A stretch of DNA of 58,973 nucleotides, taken from positions 1 to 58,973 of the forward strand of contig JBOHRW010000173.1 of assembly GCA_050732935.1 (NCBI GenBank), given 5' to 3'. The first letter of the stretch is position 1. Every line of letters begins with the position of its first letter. Position numbers and translations under genes: made by a program. This document shows positions 58,690-58,973 of this stretch, piece after piece. The stretch is from DASRVA01 sp050732935 (lineage in GTDB: Bacteria; Gemmatimonadota; Gemmatimonadetes; JACCXV01; JAHWKZ01). The notes below the pieces were generated by a model. The model saw nothing but the letters and a program-made list of their open reading frames with translations. It did no database searches and was not told where the DNA came from.

Positions 58690-58973
58690 GTTTCGGAATC
58701 CCCGTCCGCGTCATCGAAGAGCGTCGGCGGCCCATCGGCGTCCGGCCCGCCGCCGGTCCGGGCAGGTGGCGGGACCCCCTCTTCCGGGTCCGATGACCCC
58801 CCCGTACCTCGGCGGAAGAGCGCCCGACCCAGCGATCGCACGTAGGCCGTCCGGCCGTGCTCGACGTTCTCGAGATAGGGCCGTGCCGCAGCGACCTTGG
58901 AGTCGAGGTTGTCCAGGAAGTGGAGAACCAGGGCCTCCAGCGTGCGGGGCTCGACCGGGCTCCCCCATTCCAG
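58686..58973 (-). CDS. YhaM-like HD-domain 3'-5' exoribonuclease, C-terminal fragment
   Basis: The last 95 residues of a protein truncated at the right edge. LEWGSPVEPRTLEALVLHFL then DNLDSKVAAARPYLE matches the end of the HD catalytic domain of the YhaM/CBF1 family (3'-5' exonucleases), whose HD Asp contributes in this region. It is followed by a Gly/Pro-rich and acidic tail (GGGPDADGPPTLFDDADGD). The stop overlaps the sulfotransferase GTG by 4 nt. The N-terminal OB fold and first HD residues lie outside. Confidence 0.8.
   Translation of the reverse strand: MEWGSPVEPRTLEALVLHFLDNLDSKVAAARPYLENVEHGRTAYVRSLGRALFRRGTGGSSDPEEGVPPPARTGGGPDADGPPTLFDDADGDSET

Noticed and set aside
1..58973. tRNA, rRNA, riboswitch, CRISPR, insertion sequence or prophage
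   Set aside because: By eye I found no cloverleaf with TTCGAA-type arm, no repeat-spacer array, no transposase or integrase motifs and no riboswitch-like leader. This is a visual scan only.

Overview
The window is about 59 kb of GC-rich bacterial chromosome with dense, mostly minus-strand gene packing and many 1-4 nt stop/start overlaps. The best taxonomic guess is a Gemmatimonadota-like heterotroph, or a related lineage of the Fibrobacteres-Chlorobi-Bacteroidetes superphylum. This rests on a SusC/SusD pair with a carboxypeptidase-like N-terminal domain, an alpha/beta-fused 2-oxoacid dehydrogenase E1, a SARP-type regulator with a TolB-like domain and TPRs, a secreted S9 peptidase, high GC and frequent GTG/TTG starts. 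It is an inference from gene content; no rRNA, tRNA or CRISPR array was seen.

Layout. 1-5.85 kb: fatty-acid and phospholipid operon yceD-rpmF-plsX-fabH-fabD-fabG-acpP-fabF (fabF runs off the left edge). 5.9-9.25 kb: sucC-sucD, an EIIA-CBS fusion, and ndk. 9.4-13.5 kb: a UPF0182 membrane protein and a phosphohexomutase. 13.7-18.0 kb: SusC/SusD uptake pair, divergent from mutY and a lactate-monooxygenase-like flavoenzyme (18.1-20.5 kb). 20.5-26.1 kb: a tightly overlapping run HEPN, methyltransferase, CYTH, Zn-ribbon, ABC ATPase, ABC-2 permease, eIF2B-like, GT2. 26.1-30.7 kb: a beta-barrel remnant, an alpha/beta hydrolase, the lemA/nucleotidyltransferase/TPM operon, a lipoprotein and a LysM protein, and YjbQ. 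30.7-44.5 kb: a fused E1, E2 and a separate E1alpha/E1beta, with an HD protein, small lipoproteins (one frameshifted), an NSS transporter, a SARP/TPR regulator and a beta-propeller protein between them. 44.5-50.2 kb: typA, a lipoprotein, an AGCS symporter, a CtlX-like hydrolase and a cyclophilin. 50.3-55.6 kb: thiolase, S9 peptidase, an ICMT-like methyltransferase and E3 (lpdA). 55.7-59 kb: an atypical SDR, two sulfotransferases (one AT-richer and probably acquired) and the end of a YhaM-like HD exoribonuclease.

How the genes fit together. Much of the window is acyl-CoA, TCA and lipid metabolism. Branched-chain or pyruvate-type E1/E2/E3 and a thiolase make acyl-CoA; sucCD and ndk handle succinyl-CoA and nucleotide triphosphates; plsX-fab builds acyl chains. 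A second theme is amino-acid and peptide scavenging: SusCD, an S9 peptidase, NSS and AGCS symporters, and a citrulline/arginine-type hydrolase.

The least explained items are two small paralogous exported proteins, one translated between E1alpha and E1beta; a frameshifted small lipoprotein; the HEPN-to-GT2 overlapping operon; and several promoters that appear to give leaderless or near-leaderless mRNAs. No gene-free stretch exceeds about 230 bases. The largest gaps are 26131-26357 (terminator plus beta-barrel remnant), 40700-40887 (divergent spacer in which I saw no convincing promoter) and 13498-13671 (nested hairpin).
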